Shown: positions 9,891-24,000, numbered from the stretch's first letter. The stretch: DNA of 64,000 bases from Pagrus major (GCF_040436345.1 NC_133216.1:13720110-13784109); one strand, 5' to 3'. The notes: generated by a model from the letters alone, not told the origin. Numbers and translations are program-made.

Positions 9891-12012
9891 AAAAGCTGGA
9901 GTGGAAGTGGTTTTATGATTGAAACTGGAGCTGATGTCAGTGAATTACAGATGAGTTGACACATGCATCCTGTATTATAAGTGTTCGTATCAACTGGTCA
10001 CAGACAGAAAGATGTAGATATTTCTTCTCTTTTCTTAAACTTTCACAAGACTATTTGTCGTTTGTTGACGATATTGTTAAGATGATTTGCTGGTGGTCAA
10101 TCACTGCCAAGTTCCTGGCTTCTGTCAGGGAACCAAAAAAAGAAGAAATGGTCATTACGTCACGAATCTCGCTTTGGTGTCAGATTGTGGTGGAAGTCTA
10201 TCGGAGATGCATAGAAAAACACACTAAAAACCCAACATATCTGTGGCTGATGAGACTGCAAACAGGAGCCTTTCCCAAACGTAATCAAGGGACGAACATG
10301 TCGACAAAAAAACAAAAAAAATCAGTGGTTAACATACTCTCTGAAGTGTGGTCTTTAATTTTCTGGAGGCATTTCTTCATCAGAAGTCATACAACGTAGA
10401 AATGTTGGGTTTTAGTGGGTTTCTCCATGCATCTCCCATAGACTTCAATACAGCTGACACCGCAGTCTGGCACCAAAGCGAGATGCAGTGACGTAATGAC
10501 CCTTACTTCTTTTTTAAGTTCCTTGGCTTCTGTTTATCAAGTAACGCTGAAGAAGGCCTCAGGCTGAAACAAATCTGTTTCTTACTGCTGCTGTGCATTA
10601 TTAAAAAGCATGATCTATTTTTTTGGGGTGCCGACACCTTTTTTCTGAGGACCCACTTCACTTTCTATTAGAAGCACGCCACCTCTTCTTGTTGATTAAT
10701 TACAGAAGACATTCAGGAGAGCTTTTCTTGTTTTATTTGGTACACATTTGCTCTTTTACATTTATTCCACAGTTCTTCTGCTTTGACTCAGACACGACAG
10801 ACACAAGTGCAAAAAGGACGGACTGGAGTGTTGGTGGTACATTGTTAAAAGAAGCGACCGTGTTCTCTGAATGTAAACATAACTGCATGATATCATCATG
10901 GAAAATCCGACAAGATTCACCTGCTTTCTGCAGCTTTTCCCAGATAGTGTTGAAAACAGTGTCGCTTGAAAACAGGTACAAAAGGAAACGAAGCTGCGAC
11001 TAATGTCTGCATGTTGAGAAAATGTAACTGAAATGTTTCTACAGGCAGTTTACGGTATGGTTTGTTTTCCAAACCATAAGCGTTTTGAGCTCTAGAGCTA
11101 TGAAATAAGCTTTGAAAATATGACTCGTAAAAATCTCTGAATGTTGCCAGGCTGCAGCTGCACTCACACAGGTATATTCGTTAAATTCAGCCCTGAATCC
11201 AAATGCTTGTTATTTGTTTGTTTCCACAGTGTACACTTATCGTAATACACACGTTTATCCTTAACAAACACAAGATGTGCGTTCCAGTCACAGGAGGGCG
11301 GGAATGGATTCATAATTCAAGTTAGACAAAATAAACATTATTATGCAATTCAGTTTAGTTTTACAGGTTCAGAGTCGTTGAATAACAAACAAACATAAAA
11401 CAGACTTAAAAAAATAGATCACAGGTTTGAAAAAGTTTGTAAAAAAAAAACTGAAATATGTACAGGACAGCGTGCGAAAATACAAAAATATAATTCAGTC
11501 CTTTGGACAGTCATGAGCATGTGAATGTGATGTAATGCCTAATTCTTTTATAAAAAGTCCCACAAACATTTAAAAGCGAAACAGATACACAGGTCGGTTT
11601 TTTTTCCCCCATTTCTTTTTGCAGTTTCAACACTGCAGCACCTACATTTACATCGTTTACTGGCTACATAATTAGCTACTAAATATCTCAATGACCACTA
11701 CCTCTACCGGTCATTTTTTTAACCTGATTCTAGCTACGTAAAAGGAGCTTAAGGTACAACTCGTCTACTCTGTATTCATTACAGAATTAAATGACAAAAT
11801 GAAAATGCCCATCAACAGTTCAGGGCAGTGGCTCTTTTCATGAAATGCAGCAATAAAAAAAAACAGTCTCAGAAACAGGTCAGTTTCATGTCCAATGCAC
11901 AGATGGACGGAAGGGCCGATGTTTGGTCCTTAGGTCAATTCTGATTGGTAGTTTTCCTGAGATCGACGACGGAGCAACAGATGTCCAACAGTCAATTTGT
12001 GTCAAATCTCTT
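9891..12012. other. Convergent intergenic region between il12a and the FIIND-death-domain gene
   Basis: No further gene was seen. An imperfect inverted repeat has arms at about 10105-10240 and 10395-10550. They share text around ttacgtca, tctcgctttggtg and gatgcatgga, so this is probably a foldback MITE. On the minus strand, candidate poly(A) signals for the convergent gene (TTTATT on the plus strand) are near 10733 and 10758. No canonical signal was found closer to the stop, so that 3' UTR may be about 1.3 kb. Confidence 0.45.
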
Positions 12013-15000
12013 TCACTTAGCTGCTCGATTGTCCATCATGTCTGAAAGAAGACACAAAAACAAAACACAGACTGTCAGCCCGTTGTTGACGTCCCACATT
12101 ATGTTCCTAGGTCAACACTGTAATCAACCAATCACAGCCCTCTGACATCATCAGATAATATAATAACATAATAATTTTTAATGTAATTTGAGAACCTGGT
12201 CCATTTATATAAAGCAGCATGAGGCACAGTTAATCTCAGCATATAGGTTAATAAACGTATCATTTTCACTCTGGCGATCATTATTACATAATTCGATGGT
12301 GTTTTTGTGCACGTCTGCAGTTTATTACCTTGCAGAGTCTGATGGACCTCATTTGGCAGGTCATCCAGGTCCTCCACACTCTTCCACAGGTGGTACGCCG
12401 TGGCCTGTCCCGGCCGCCTTCTGCTCTTCCACTCCACCAGCATCTTCAGCTTCTGCATGGTCACATCTTTCTCCACCGCCTGGATGTCTTCCAGCTCCCT
12501 GGAGCTCAAGTCCAGATAGATGGCCACCTGCTTCCACTCCTTCCCGAGCCGCTTGGCCACCTGCAGTAGCTGCTTCTCCGACATGTCCCGGGCCTGAGTC
12601 ATCACTGTTGTCACTCCGTCTGGAAAACACACGCGGGTAATTCATTTCAGGATAATTTTAGACAGACAGGTGCATCTGGAAATAGCTCAGATGCTCTTCT
12701 GTTAGCAAAAGATGGAAAGTCACCTGACTCGTCCTGCCATCGAGGCCTTTTACAGGCCGTCTCTTCTTCTGAGGGGCTGCTGCTCCTCTGTCTGCCTGAG
12801 AGAGAGACGGATATGATGCGAGTCAGCCTGGAGACGCTTAAAGCATGTTGTGATGGAGAAATGTCATTTAAAAACAAGGACAACAAGAAGCTTACTGTTC
12901 GTCCTTTTCCTTGGTTTCTTTTCTGTGTTCTCCACACAGTCACCTAAAAAACAGAGAGAAAAATCTTCAATAAGCAATAAAAAAAAACCTGGTTTAGCCT
13001 GATTTCAGCCTCAAGTATTTTTCACCTGCAAATCACCAAATATGTTCAGTGTGACTAAATGAACCGTTACCTTCTCTGATGGTGGCCGACCACACGGTCT
13101 CCTCGGTGTTGATCTCTATGAGAGACAATTTAAAGGGAGGAGGCTGCTCGAAGAAAGCTTCAAAGTAACCCTTCATCTTCGTCACCGCAAGGGTGAATTT
13201 CAAATCCTGCACAGAGACACATGAACATCATTTAAAGGGACAGTTCACCCCAAAATCAAAACACACATATTTTTCCTCTCAACTTTAGAGCTATTTATTT
13301 ATTCAGATTATTTTGGTGTGAATTGTGTTAATCTGTAGGAACTATTTTCTTTCAACAGGACAACATCCGCCAATTGTTTCACCACGAAGAAGGAAGTGTG
13401 CATCTACTCACGTGGCTCTTCTCATTTCTCTATTTTGTGCTTACTCATCTCATGCTCTCCTTCGTCCTCCCGTCTGTAACCCAGAGATCAATCTCAGGGT
13501 GCCATATTGGGGGATGTCTCCATTCCTCAAACACATCTTGAGGAGAGAGGAACAAGGAGAAAGGAGGCTTGCGGGAGGAGCTATGAGCGAGAATGCACAG
13601 GTGTATCCTTTTTGCTGAATTCTTTTTACACCTCTGATAAAAAGAGGCGTGACACGCAGCTAAAATACGCAAGCATAGTGGGATCAGGACTCTAAAAATG
13701 TTCCTTCTGCTCACATCTCAGGGGGGAGGGACTCAGACGTGAGGAGAGGAGGCAAGGAAAGGAATCGAGGATGTGCAATCTGAGTAATGAGATAAGGCTT
13801 GGCTCATGACAGAGCGTGATGTTAACATTAATAACGTCCTCCTCGGCTGAGCTGTGACGTTAGTCAGCTCAGTGGTGATTCACGCCTCCTCCTGCGCTGT
13901 GATACGTTTGGCGGGTGTAGTTTGGTACAAAGAATGTAGTTCCTACATGTGACTCCTCACAACAAGGTCTGTGGACAATCTTGAGTAAACAAGTCATGAT
14001 TTCTGGAAAGAGATATTGCTATTGATTTTTTTAAATGTAGTGCCATGTAGTTAGAGAGAAAGCAGATATCTGGAAAACTCAGCAACTCACACCAAAACAA
14101 TGTAGATGGATAAATATAGGTAGGTAAGAGGATAAATATGTATTTTTGCTTTAGAATAATTTTAATTGTGGAGTCCATGCAAAACAAATACAACTATGAT
14201 AATAATGTAGTCAAAAGATAATGTACTGTAAATGTTTGGGTTTTCAAAACGTAGGTCGCACCACAAAAATGGTTTCACACACCTCGGGTTTGATCTCTCC
14301 CTCGGGTTCGCTCACGAGGCGATACGTCCCCTCATCCAGCTTACACGTGGGAGGCTTGTCTATCTTAATGTAACGATTCTTGTAGCTCCGCACCTGTTTG
14401 GTAATATCCTGTTTCATATAAGGACAGCAGGAAGAAGACAGGATGATGAGCTGGGCTGGACGCTGATTAACATTCGACAAAACATAAATTTTCCCACAGT
14501 CGGCAGGGGAAAAACTGATGGTGTCTCAGAACAGCAAACCACTTAACGACTTCAGCCCTCTTTAGTGATTGTTGTACATAATATACACAGGAAAAACACA
14601 TCAGATGGGAAAACACAAATTAGTTCATAGTTCCAGGTCAAAGTTAGTGTGGTGGGATTATTCACCAACACACATGCTCACAACCACAGACACACTTCCT
14701 GAGTGACCTCAGCTGCGCAGTGTTAAAATGACTAAGCATTATTGTCACGTTGATGTCAGAATTAGGCAGTGCATTACACAGTAATACACACACCAGTGAC
14801 ATCGACACCATAGGTAGACTGTATATAGCTCAACACTGGCTTTAAAAAAAAGAAGCTTTTAGCTGCCAAAACTAAAAATACGGTTGCTATTTTTAGTCAC
14901 CTTATATTTTGAGTAATTAAGATGCCATGCAGTAATCTTTAATAATGAAAATGTGAAATTAAAGAATATTTAAAAGCTTCATTACAGTAACAGGACTACA

Positions 15001-18000
15001 TTTTTCTAGCCCCATGGTTAAGGACGTGCTTCCTTTAATTAGTCAACTTCATGCTTATAAAGCCCTTGTTGTAAATGTTTCTGCAGTTAAATTTGCCGTC
15101 TAGCTCAAACATGCAGGAATATTTCAAAATGTCAATCTGTCAATTATTCTGTCAATCAATTGATCAGTTGTTTGGTTTTTTGTCAGAAAACGGGGGAAAA
15201 AAATGTTCGTGAGAAATTATCAGTGTTTCAAATAGCCCAAAATGATGCCATCGAATGTCTCGTTTTGTCCACAGCCCAAAGGTATTCAGTTTAATGTCAC
15301 GGAGGAGAAAATATTCACATTTAAGAAGCTGGAATTAGCGAATTTGTCAGACTTTTTTTTCTGTAAATTAATCAAATTTATTAATCCATTATCAAAGTAG
15401 TTCTTGATCGATTTAGTGCTTGACAAGCAATTAATCGATTAATCGTTGGAGCTCGAGAGTAAACACAACGTTGCACGTGCAGCGTTGCCTAGCTCTGGTT
15501 CAGGCTGTAATAGCTAGATAATTAATACTGATATTGATAAGATATTTAAAATTTATTTCTTTACAGGTGCACCTTTTGCTGTCTGCTGACCCTATTTGTT
15601 AAATATAAAAAAGTGATTGACACTGATGGCAATCAAAGGCCATATGTTTACCAGTTTCCAAAATGTCTCATAGCACAAAAATACTATGACATTTAAAAAG
15701 GTCAAGATGTTGAAATTTCTTCCTTTCAACAACTTGAGTTTATCATAATATTTTTATATGGTAATGTGCACTATGACCTCATCACGACAACTTTCTGTTT
15801 CACCTTTGTTTCGGTAGATTACACAAACCTGGACTTTATGAAGTCTTACAGCATCAAAGCCAGTGCAGCTCAAAGCATGAACAAGAAGTGAAACTAACAT
15901 TTTGCTTTTTTTTTTCGCAAAAAATTCATTCACAGGTTTCACAGGCATTTTGCTGGAGTTTTATCAAGTAGGTGGTAAGTATGATTGAACGTCACAATTG
16001 AAGAATTCAGGCTAACTCAGGTGACGGTCTCATGAATGGAATGTTTATTTGTACTGTGCATGAGGCAAGAGGATTTTCTTTTATTTTTTAATGCTCGTAC
16101 GTCAGGGAAAAACTCCTGGCTTATTTGCATTCATTTAAAAGTGGATCACCAATGATTGAGAAATGAGAAATGAGACATGAGAAATGAAAATTACTTGTGA
16201 AATGTATTACTGTCTTCTGTGTATTTGACATTCAGCCTTCAACCTTCTTTACACTGTATCCAGTAATGCAACTGCACTATTTCATCATCGTACAGGAACA
16301 GATACCAAAATGTTACCGCCTCCTGAGCAGGCCGATGGTCGAAGCAACTTCTAGGTTCTTTTTTCAGTCGGGACATTAACATGTAAACTTGCCAGTCATG
16401 TAAAACTTGCAGGTTAAAAATAACTGTTTGAAAGTGACATTCACCCAACTAGGTGCAGCAGAGAGGAAATTAAAACAGGATCTTGCAACTAAAGGAGGTT
16501 TGTGAGAACTTGACCAAATTTCCAAAAACAGTTTTTTCAGTTTTAAAAAAGTCTGAAGACAGCCTAGAAAGTGTGACGTAAAGAGCAGAAAAACAGTAAG
16601 GTGCACACAGTATCCACCACCGCTTACCTTGATGTCAGATGAACTGTTGGTGGCCAGGTAGACATGGAAGCTGTAGTTGTTGTTGTCGCTGCCCAGCTGC
16701 TTGTAGACCAGGACCACCCCGTGGTGCTCTACGGACTGGCTCGTCTGAATGATGGGACCCACGGGTGACAAGGACGTTACATTCCACTTGACGTGGCTAC
16801 CTGAGTGGTCCACTGTCGGCTCGATGAGTGGACGGTTGTCCTTTATGTGCAGGACGCTGAATGTCATCTCATTATCTGGGTCTGTGTGAAGATATACGAG
16901 AAAAGAAGGGTTTTATGTCTCATCTGTTCTTATAACCAGAAATATATTTAAAATGATCCTAAAACGCCTCTCCCAGTCCAGCCCAAAGTAAATCCAAAGC
17001 TGGTGAACCATTTGGAGTACAGGCACGGTTTTTGGGCTCTTTTGAAAGCTTATAAGCTGATATATTTTTTTCAGAAGATGTAAGATGTAAGTGCTTCTGG
17101 CATTAATCTATAGGTGTCTGAACATGGTACCATATTAGGTGAAAAACACACAGTGGTCATATAGTCAATATCACTGAAACTAAACACGAAACACATGATT
17201 TTCTATGGAAATATTCAGACACCTGGCAAAATACCCCTGCCTCAGACTAAAAGAGACAAAAACTTATTATAGTTCCTTGTTTCCTTATTTACACTAACTT
17301 TGTACACATAAAATAGTCAAAAATAAGTGTTTAAGTGGAAAAACAGCCTATTCAAATAAAACATTTTTAGGCCATTAAAAACTTATATAGACTGTATATT
17401 ACCAGATTTTAATTCTCATTGGCTACATGATGCATCAATCAAATCAAGTGTCTCAGGAGAAAGGGGAAAGAAGAGAGAGTGGGTCACTCGTTTTCCGTTT
17501 TAGGCTCTAGGGCGGGCGTAGAAGCTCCTATCTGCTCCAGGATCTAAGCTTTCTGACGATGTACTGTATGGCATGACTATACACTTAAATTGAGGCACAG
17601 GCAAGCCACTGACTTTTATTAAATGATAGATAAAAGATAATGATACTCACTGAAATTAAGTACTTTGTATAAAAGACTTAAGATGAGTCATAATCTTGAT
17701 TAATAATTAAGAATTATACGTCACTTTCACAGACATCAACTAAATTCAAAACAACCTCCAGGCAACATCTCTCACCACAGGAAGCCAAGATCATAATTAT
17801 GTATTATAAATTGGTCATAGAGGACAAACAGGAGAGAGACAGCTCTGATATCCTACCGGCAAGACAGACGGAGTGAGGGAACTGGATGGACTTGAGGACG
17901 GATGCGTCCTTGTTGACGGTGTCCACGTTAAAGATGGGTCCAGCGAACTTCCAGGAGTCCCTGAGGAACGAGCCGAACTTGGACCAGGAAAGGACCGAGT

Positions 18001-21000
18001 ATCGCACGAGGACTCGCTCCGATGCTTCAAACACCAGGCCGGTGACCGAACACTCGTATGTGCCCTCATCTTCCAGCTGCACCCTAAAACACACACACAC
18101 ACACACGCAGTCAGTGATGCTGTACATGCAGAATCGGTGTAAACGTGCACAGACAGTCGCACTCACTGTAATCGTCCCTTAGAGATCCTCCTGGGGGTGA
18201 CCAGCTCATTGCCATGGCTCTGTCAAACAAACAATTATAACCTTTTTAAAAAAAACCATAGAAGACGTACACAAGGTCATCCACTGTATCAGAAGAATGT
18301 GAAATACAATCAAGTATATATAGAAAAGACAAACGCCTGGTTTTCTCGACCCACCTGCTGAACGGCTTTACATTTTTCACAGCAAAATTTGAAGGCCCTC
18401 TCATCTGTCAGGATGTGTGACAAAAAAAAACAAGATGTCACTCACAAAACATGTGAAACAATCTCCAGAACATTTGTTTGTGTGCTTGTGATCTGCTTAC
18501 CTTTCCCATTTGAAACATCTGCTTCAGGTCCAGGGACGGAGTCTGGAAGGTAAAATAATTCCAATGATATTAAATGAAAATCACATGTGAGAGGCTGCTG
18601 AGTCTCTGGCAAACACTCCTGACAAGCTGCTCAGATTGTGAGCCAGTTCTCAGGGTTGTAAGGGTGGAGCTCAGTGACATGTCGAATCCAAGTCTGTGCT
18701 CCAAAAAAAAGCCAGCAGCATCCGACATTTTGTGATATATTCATGTCGTTAAAATGTGGCCACAGATCAACGAGTTACCACTAAAGTCATGGCAACTATG
18801 ACAACAAGCTTACATGGGGGACTGGATGTAAACAACACACACGACAGTTTTAAAAAGCAGGTATTGATATTATGTACTCATGAAGCGTCGCACCGTTTTT
18901 AAACTCCTCTGCCTCGGTCTCTTCGTTGTCTGCAAAGAACGTGAAGGAGATCGACTCTGTTAAAACCGCCAGTCGTTCTTTATCTTGTTACATTAATACT
19001 TGAAGTACAAAAAGATGTTCTTACCTTCCTCTCCACCGTACTTATCAGCGCTGCCTTCTGGTGAAAGTCAAAACACAAGCGAGCAGGCAGAGTGAGAAAC
19101 AGAAAATATTACGCACTTGTTTGCTTTCTTGCGGAGTTAGATGAAGACTAATGCCGTTCTCGTGTCTATATGGTAAATATGCAGCTACTAGAGATTTGTA
19201 TATCCAGTCAATTAAAATTATAAATATTATTTTATTAATGTACACATTTAAATGATATATTGACATAATTTTCACTGAAATGTCATGTCTTCCTCGTCAA
19301 ATGTTGCTTTTTTTCCCCTAAAAACTAAAAAAAAGCATCCATTACTAATGTTAACAATGTCAGCTAACATTGCGCTGAAGGTATACACAAAATTTTATCG
19401 GACACTGTTTAACCTTATAGATGGATTTGTGATCAATTTGGACTGTTTTCTGAATTTGTATTTTTTTTTTTTAACTTTAAGACTAGTTTTAGTTTAAACT
19501 TCCATTTCAATATGAGGGAAATTAGCCATTAAGAACATCCGTAGCAGCTACCACCAGCAGCCAGCTAGCTTAGCTTAGCATAAAGACTGGAAACAGGGGG
19601 GAAACAGCTAGCCTGGCTCTGTCCTAAGGCAAATCAGCCAGCTTGCTATTAACCTCTGGGTGACGACAAGACTCCAGCAAGTCACTGTTCCCAGGGCAAG
19701 AAATGACTTTAAAACCACAACATTTAGTTTTTACCCTTTGTTTTTAGAGATTTAAACAAAATGAGATGCAACATGTTAATTAGTAGAGCTTTAGAGGAGC
19801 TGGCAAGTGGATTTTTTGTACTCCTGGACAGAGCCAGGCTAGCTGTTTCCTCCTGTTCCCAGTTGTCATGCTAAGCTAAGCTAAGCTAATTGTCTCCTAG
19901 CTGTAGCTTCAGACATGAGAGCGGTATTAAACTCTCCGTTATTCTCGGAAAGAAAGCAAATAAGCAAATTTCACAAAAAAAAAAAAATGTCTGGCTACTC
20001 CTTTAAAGGCATGTCGGAGCAGTTCAATGTGCGTCTCTCACCAGAATCTTCCTCCTCCTCTTCATCCTCCTCCTCCTCGTCCTCTGAGCTGTCCTCGGTG
20101 GATGTTCCTGTGTTCTCTGTTCGACACGTCAAACATGCAAAGGGGACGTTTGAGGGGAGCTGAAAACTTTGCACTGAATTTCCAATGAATGATGAGTTAA
20201 ATGGATTCAAGCCACAATGGTTTAACGTGAAAAGAGGAAAGAAGACTGCGGATAATAAAAAATTTAATTGTGGATCTGTGGATGACCAAGTTTTTGTTTG
20301 AGTTATGTGAAAAAACAAATGAGTTAACCTGTTATGGTGTGATATCGATGCTTACCTGAACCACTGCTGTCACTCTCCGGCAGATTTTCTGTAACACACG
20401 TGTAATTTTGAGGTTAGTGCTGTTGATCTGTTAAAAAAAAAAAAAGATCTCCAACATGTGAGACGTACATTTCCATCTCATTAGTCATTTCTATTACCAC
20501 ATCATCGTTAACATTTATTCTTTACCATGTCGATGTCATCTTTACGGGAACCTTACCACTTTCAAAGGTCTGATCACATCATCCACCCATTTATGTGGTT
20601 AATATACTGCCAGGCAGTCAATGTGTGCCTTCAATAACCACACTGTTTCAGGAAGACTGAAGCCATATGACTGTGTCTCATGTGCATTTCACCTGACAGG
20701 AACTGCTGCCCTATTATTAGTTACTATTAATACATTGCTGTGAAGGGGGAAGCAGACAATATTCTGCTTCTTTACTTACCAAAGTCTATTTAACCAAAAC
20801 AAAACCTCAGGTGCAGCAGTTCCTCAAAGTAGGACTCGCACACAGAGAGGCTAATTAAGTAAGTTTATAAGTTAGTAAGATTGAAGTATAGTCAGATGCA
20901 TTGTTTCCACACCAGCATTGCGTGTTATAATTGTGAAAATGTCAACACTTTTAGCAGCTTTGTGACCACAAAAGTTCTAACATGTAGCCGTAGTACTGTT

Positions 21001-24000
21001 GTCTACATTCCTGCATGTATCAAATGTGACATCCAATAAGTAAGAAAAAAAGGAACAAGGAGTCAAATTCAGAATCAATGAACATATCCGCCGTGCTGAT
21101 CCTCAATCAGCTACTGCAAGACACTTTGCAGGCGGCAATCGTTCTACTTCAGATTTGGCATCCTGTGACACTGATTATTCCTAATCGCCTTGTCGTGGCG
21201 GAAAATGTGGATCCAATTTCACCTCAGTATGAATGCAGACACATCTTCGGCCTTAAAGGAATAGTTCACTCTAAAACAAAATTCAGTAATTATCAACTCA
21301 CCCTCATGCTGATGATAAGTCCGATGTAGTTTCTTATTCCTCAAAGTGCAGCTGGAGACCCGCGGGGGTACCCTCCGCCAGCAATAATCCATATAACAAG
21401 CGTAAGTGGCGACCGAGACGAAAAGGTCCATAAAACTACACAAAAACTTTGTAATATTCCTCCATACTGCTCGTCCGCTGCAATCCAAGTGTCCTGAAGT
21501 GGCGACATCCAGAGTTTACTCGAAACGACGTCATTTAGTACATTTTTCTAGCCTAAACAGTCACTATGCTATATCTGCCTGGAGGCACGCTCCGCGTTCA
21601 CGTGAGTCTCCCTCACAGCCGATTGCACTGCGGAAGCCTCGCCGGATGAACGAGACTCGCGATAGATACACACCGGTATTTACTTCCTGCTTTGAGCGAC
21701 ACACAAACACAAGAGAGATTTGCCTGCACTAGTGATTTGAAACTTTGACACTCACAGCAGGATGTAAATACCAGTGTGTATCTATCGTGAGTCTTGTTCA
21801 TCTTGTCCGGTGCGGCTTCCGCAGTGCAATCGGCTGTGAGGGAGACTCGCGTGAACGCGGAGCGTGCCTCCAGGCAGATATAGCATAGTGACTGTTTAGG
21901 CTAGAAAAATGTACTAAATGACGTGGTTTCGAGTAAACTCTGGATGTCGCCACTTCAGGACACTTGGATTGCAGCGGACGAGCAGTATGGAGGAATATTA
22001 CAAAGTTTTTGTGTAGTTTTATGGACCTTTTCGTCTCGGTCGCCACTTACGCTCGTTATATGGATTACTGTTGCCGGAGGGTACCCCCGCGGGTCTCCAG
22101 CTGCACTTTGAGGAATAAGAAACTACATCGGACTTCTCATCAGCATGAGGGTGAGTCGATAATGACTAAATTTTGTTTTAGAGTGAACTATTCCTTTAAA
22201 ACACTACACCCTAAAACCTTAATTGAAAAGTAAGATATGACCCGTTTTCATCTTTTGATTTGTCTGCACCGATTTCCAGTGTACAAGCTACAATTTCTAC
22301 GTATTTACTCTATAGCAGAACGTTTATGAGAAAGGGGGCTATTGTTTTGTTCTGTTGTGGTATGTTTGTAATGAATGGACCTGCTGGTAATTGGCTTCAT
22401 GTGTGTTTAATCAAGCTCGAGATGACTGACTAAGTGCACCTGTAGAATAACACACATATAGGGTGACTCATCATGCATGCCTCGATTTGCACTGAGGAAA
22501 GTCCAACACGGATTCAAATGTTTGCCCTTTCGCACAGTTCTTCAGTGTCTGTACAGCCTATAATGTAGAAAACAGAAACAGCTTTTAAGGTGCAGCTCAA
22601 CCTTTGCAAACCAAAACCTCAGCCACAATCTGTGTTGCGAAACTCCACACCTGTACTCATAAAGAATGTTATAATAGTTCGACTACCCGGTACCAAGTTT
22701 TGCCTTCTGTCACAGGGGCTCTTCCTCTAAGAGGTGCAGCCCCAGTGAGAGACCTTTTACTTTGCTTACATGTTTGTGTACTGTGTGTGTGTGTTTTTAA
22801 AAGATCTCCATCCAAATTAGTCATCAAAAAAGCCCTCAGCATGTCTGACTAACTCCACCAGCTTCAACATATCCATCATTCCCCAGCAGCTGAACGGTGG
22901 CACCCTGAGAAGCAGCCTCTGATAAGTGCCATGCATTAACATCCTGGCACATTTATACAGATGGGTCCAGAGGAGCTGCTTCTCCTCTTTTCCCAGCAGC
23001 AGTGGATGTCCGTGGGCCGGGCCATCTGGCTGAGTGCCTGGCCGTCTAATGGATGGAGCCCATCCTCTCTGGCCCACAGAGTTTTATCTTAGACTAACAA
23101 GCAGATGCTGCCATCGCTGCTCGACTCGCAGCACCTCCCTCATCAATCTCTCTCCTCGACTCCGCTCGATCCGTCTGCTTCACCTCCATTTCTCTCTCCT
23201 CGTCCTCATATGCCTCCCATGGCCAATCACTTTCTCTGCTGCTGCTGCTGCTGCTTCATCTGAGCCAGCAGGCATCCCTCTTCTCTCTGGCACGGCCGCT
23301 TCCCTTCATCAGACTGACAAACAAGGTGGAGAGCAAGCACCCGCATGGATACACACATGCTCATGGAAACATGAGCACACACATACTTGTTTACAGCTTC
23401 ACAGATTTGGATCGTCTCATGGCTGTTGGCTGCCATCTGCTGGCGTACAAAAAAAACAAAACCAAGGGCACGGGGAGGTTGATGTGTGGTGCACAGCAGT
23501 GGTTCTCGACCTTTTTGGCTTGTGGCCAATCCACAATAAATAGTTTTGTGATCAATGTCATCATAAAAGTCAGTGTTTCTGCTATCTGTTGTATTCATTA
23601 AGACACAGCAGGTCACTGATATAGTTCTTAGCACCATTTCAAACTCTTGCCTCATGTTTGCTTACATAAAAATCATCCCAGCCAAGAAATATCAGCTACA
23701 ATAATATCTGATTTGACAGATTATGTCAAAGCATTTACTTTGAATTCAAAGACAAAATGCTCTATAAAAGCTAAAGTATATTTGTACCTTACTTGAAAAA
23801 CTAAGTGAACATTTGAAGAGTCAGAACTGCTCTTTGTTTTTCATCCCTTACATTTGTAATAGTGATGTCAGTTAGATTTCCTTTGGTCAAATCCATGAAA
23901 TACTAAATAATCCATCTTTGCTCACTACATCTTATCCTCCGATGTGCACAAACTACAGGTTATATGAACAAAAATGTGAAATGATCGATTATCTCATCTG

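Noticed and set aside
9956..10399. 147-codon ORF after il12a
   Set aside because: It overlaps an inverted repeat, has no domain and starts in the il12a downstream flank.
12792..12796. Alternative splice acceptor four bases into exon 15
   Set aside because: It gives a 68-nt exon and breaks the phase into the death-domain exon.
16856..16861. Phe218-Ser219 as the FIIND cleavage site
   Set aside because: It looks like the classic F-S pair, but lies next to the catalytic His (FSVLHIKDN aligns with FQVAHFKDE). The segment SLSPVG 27 residues after His222 fits the known geometry better.
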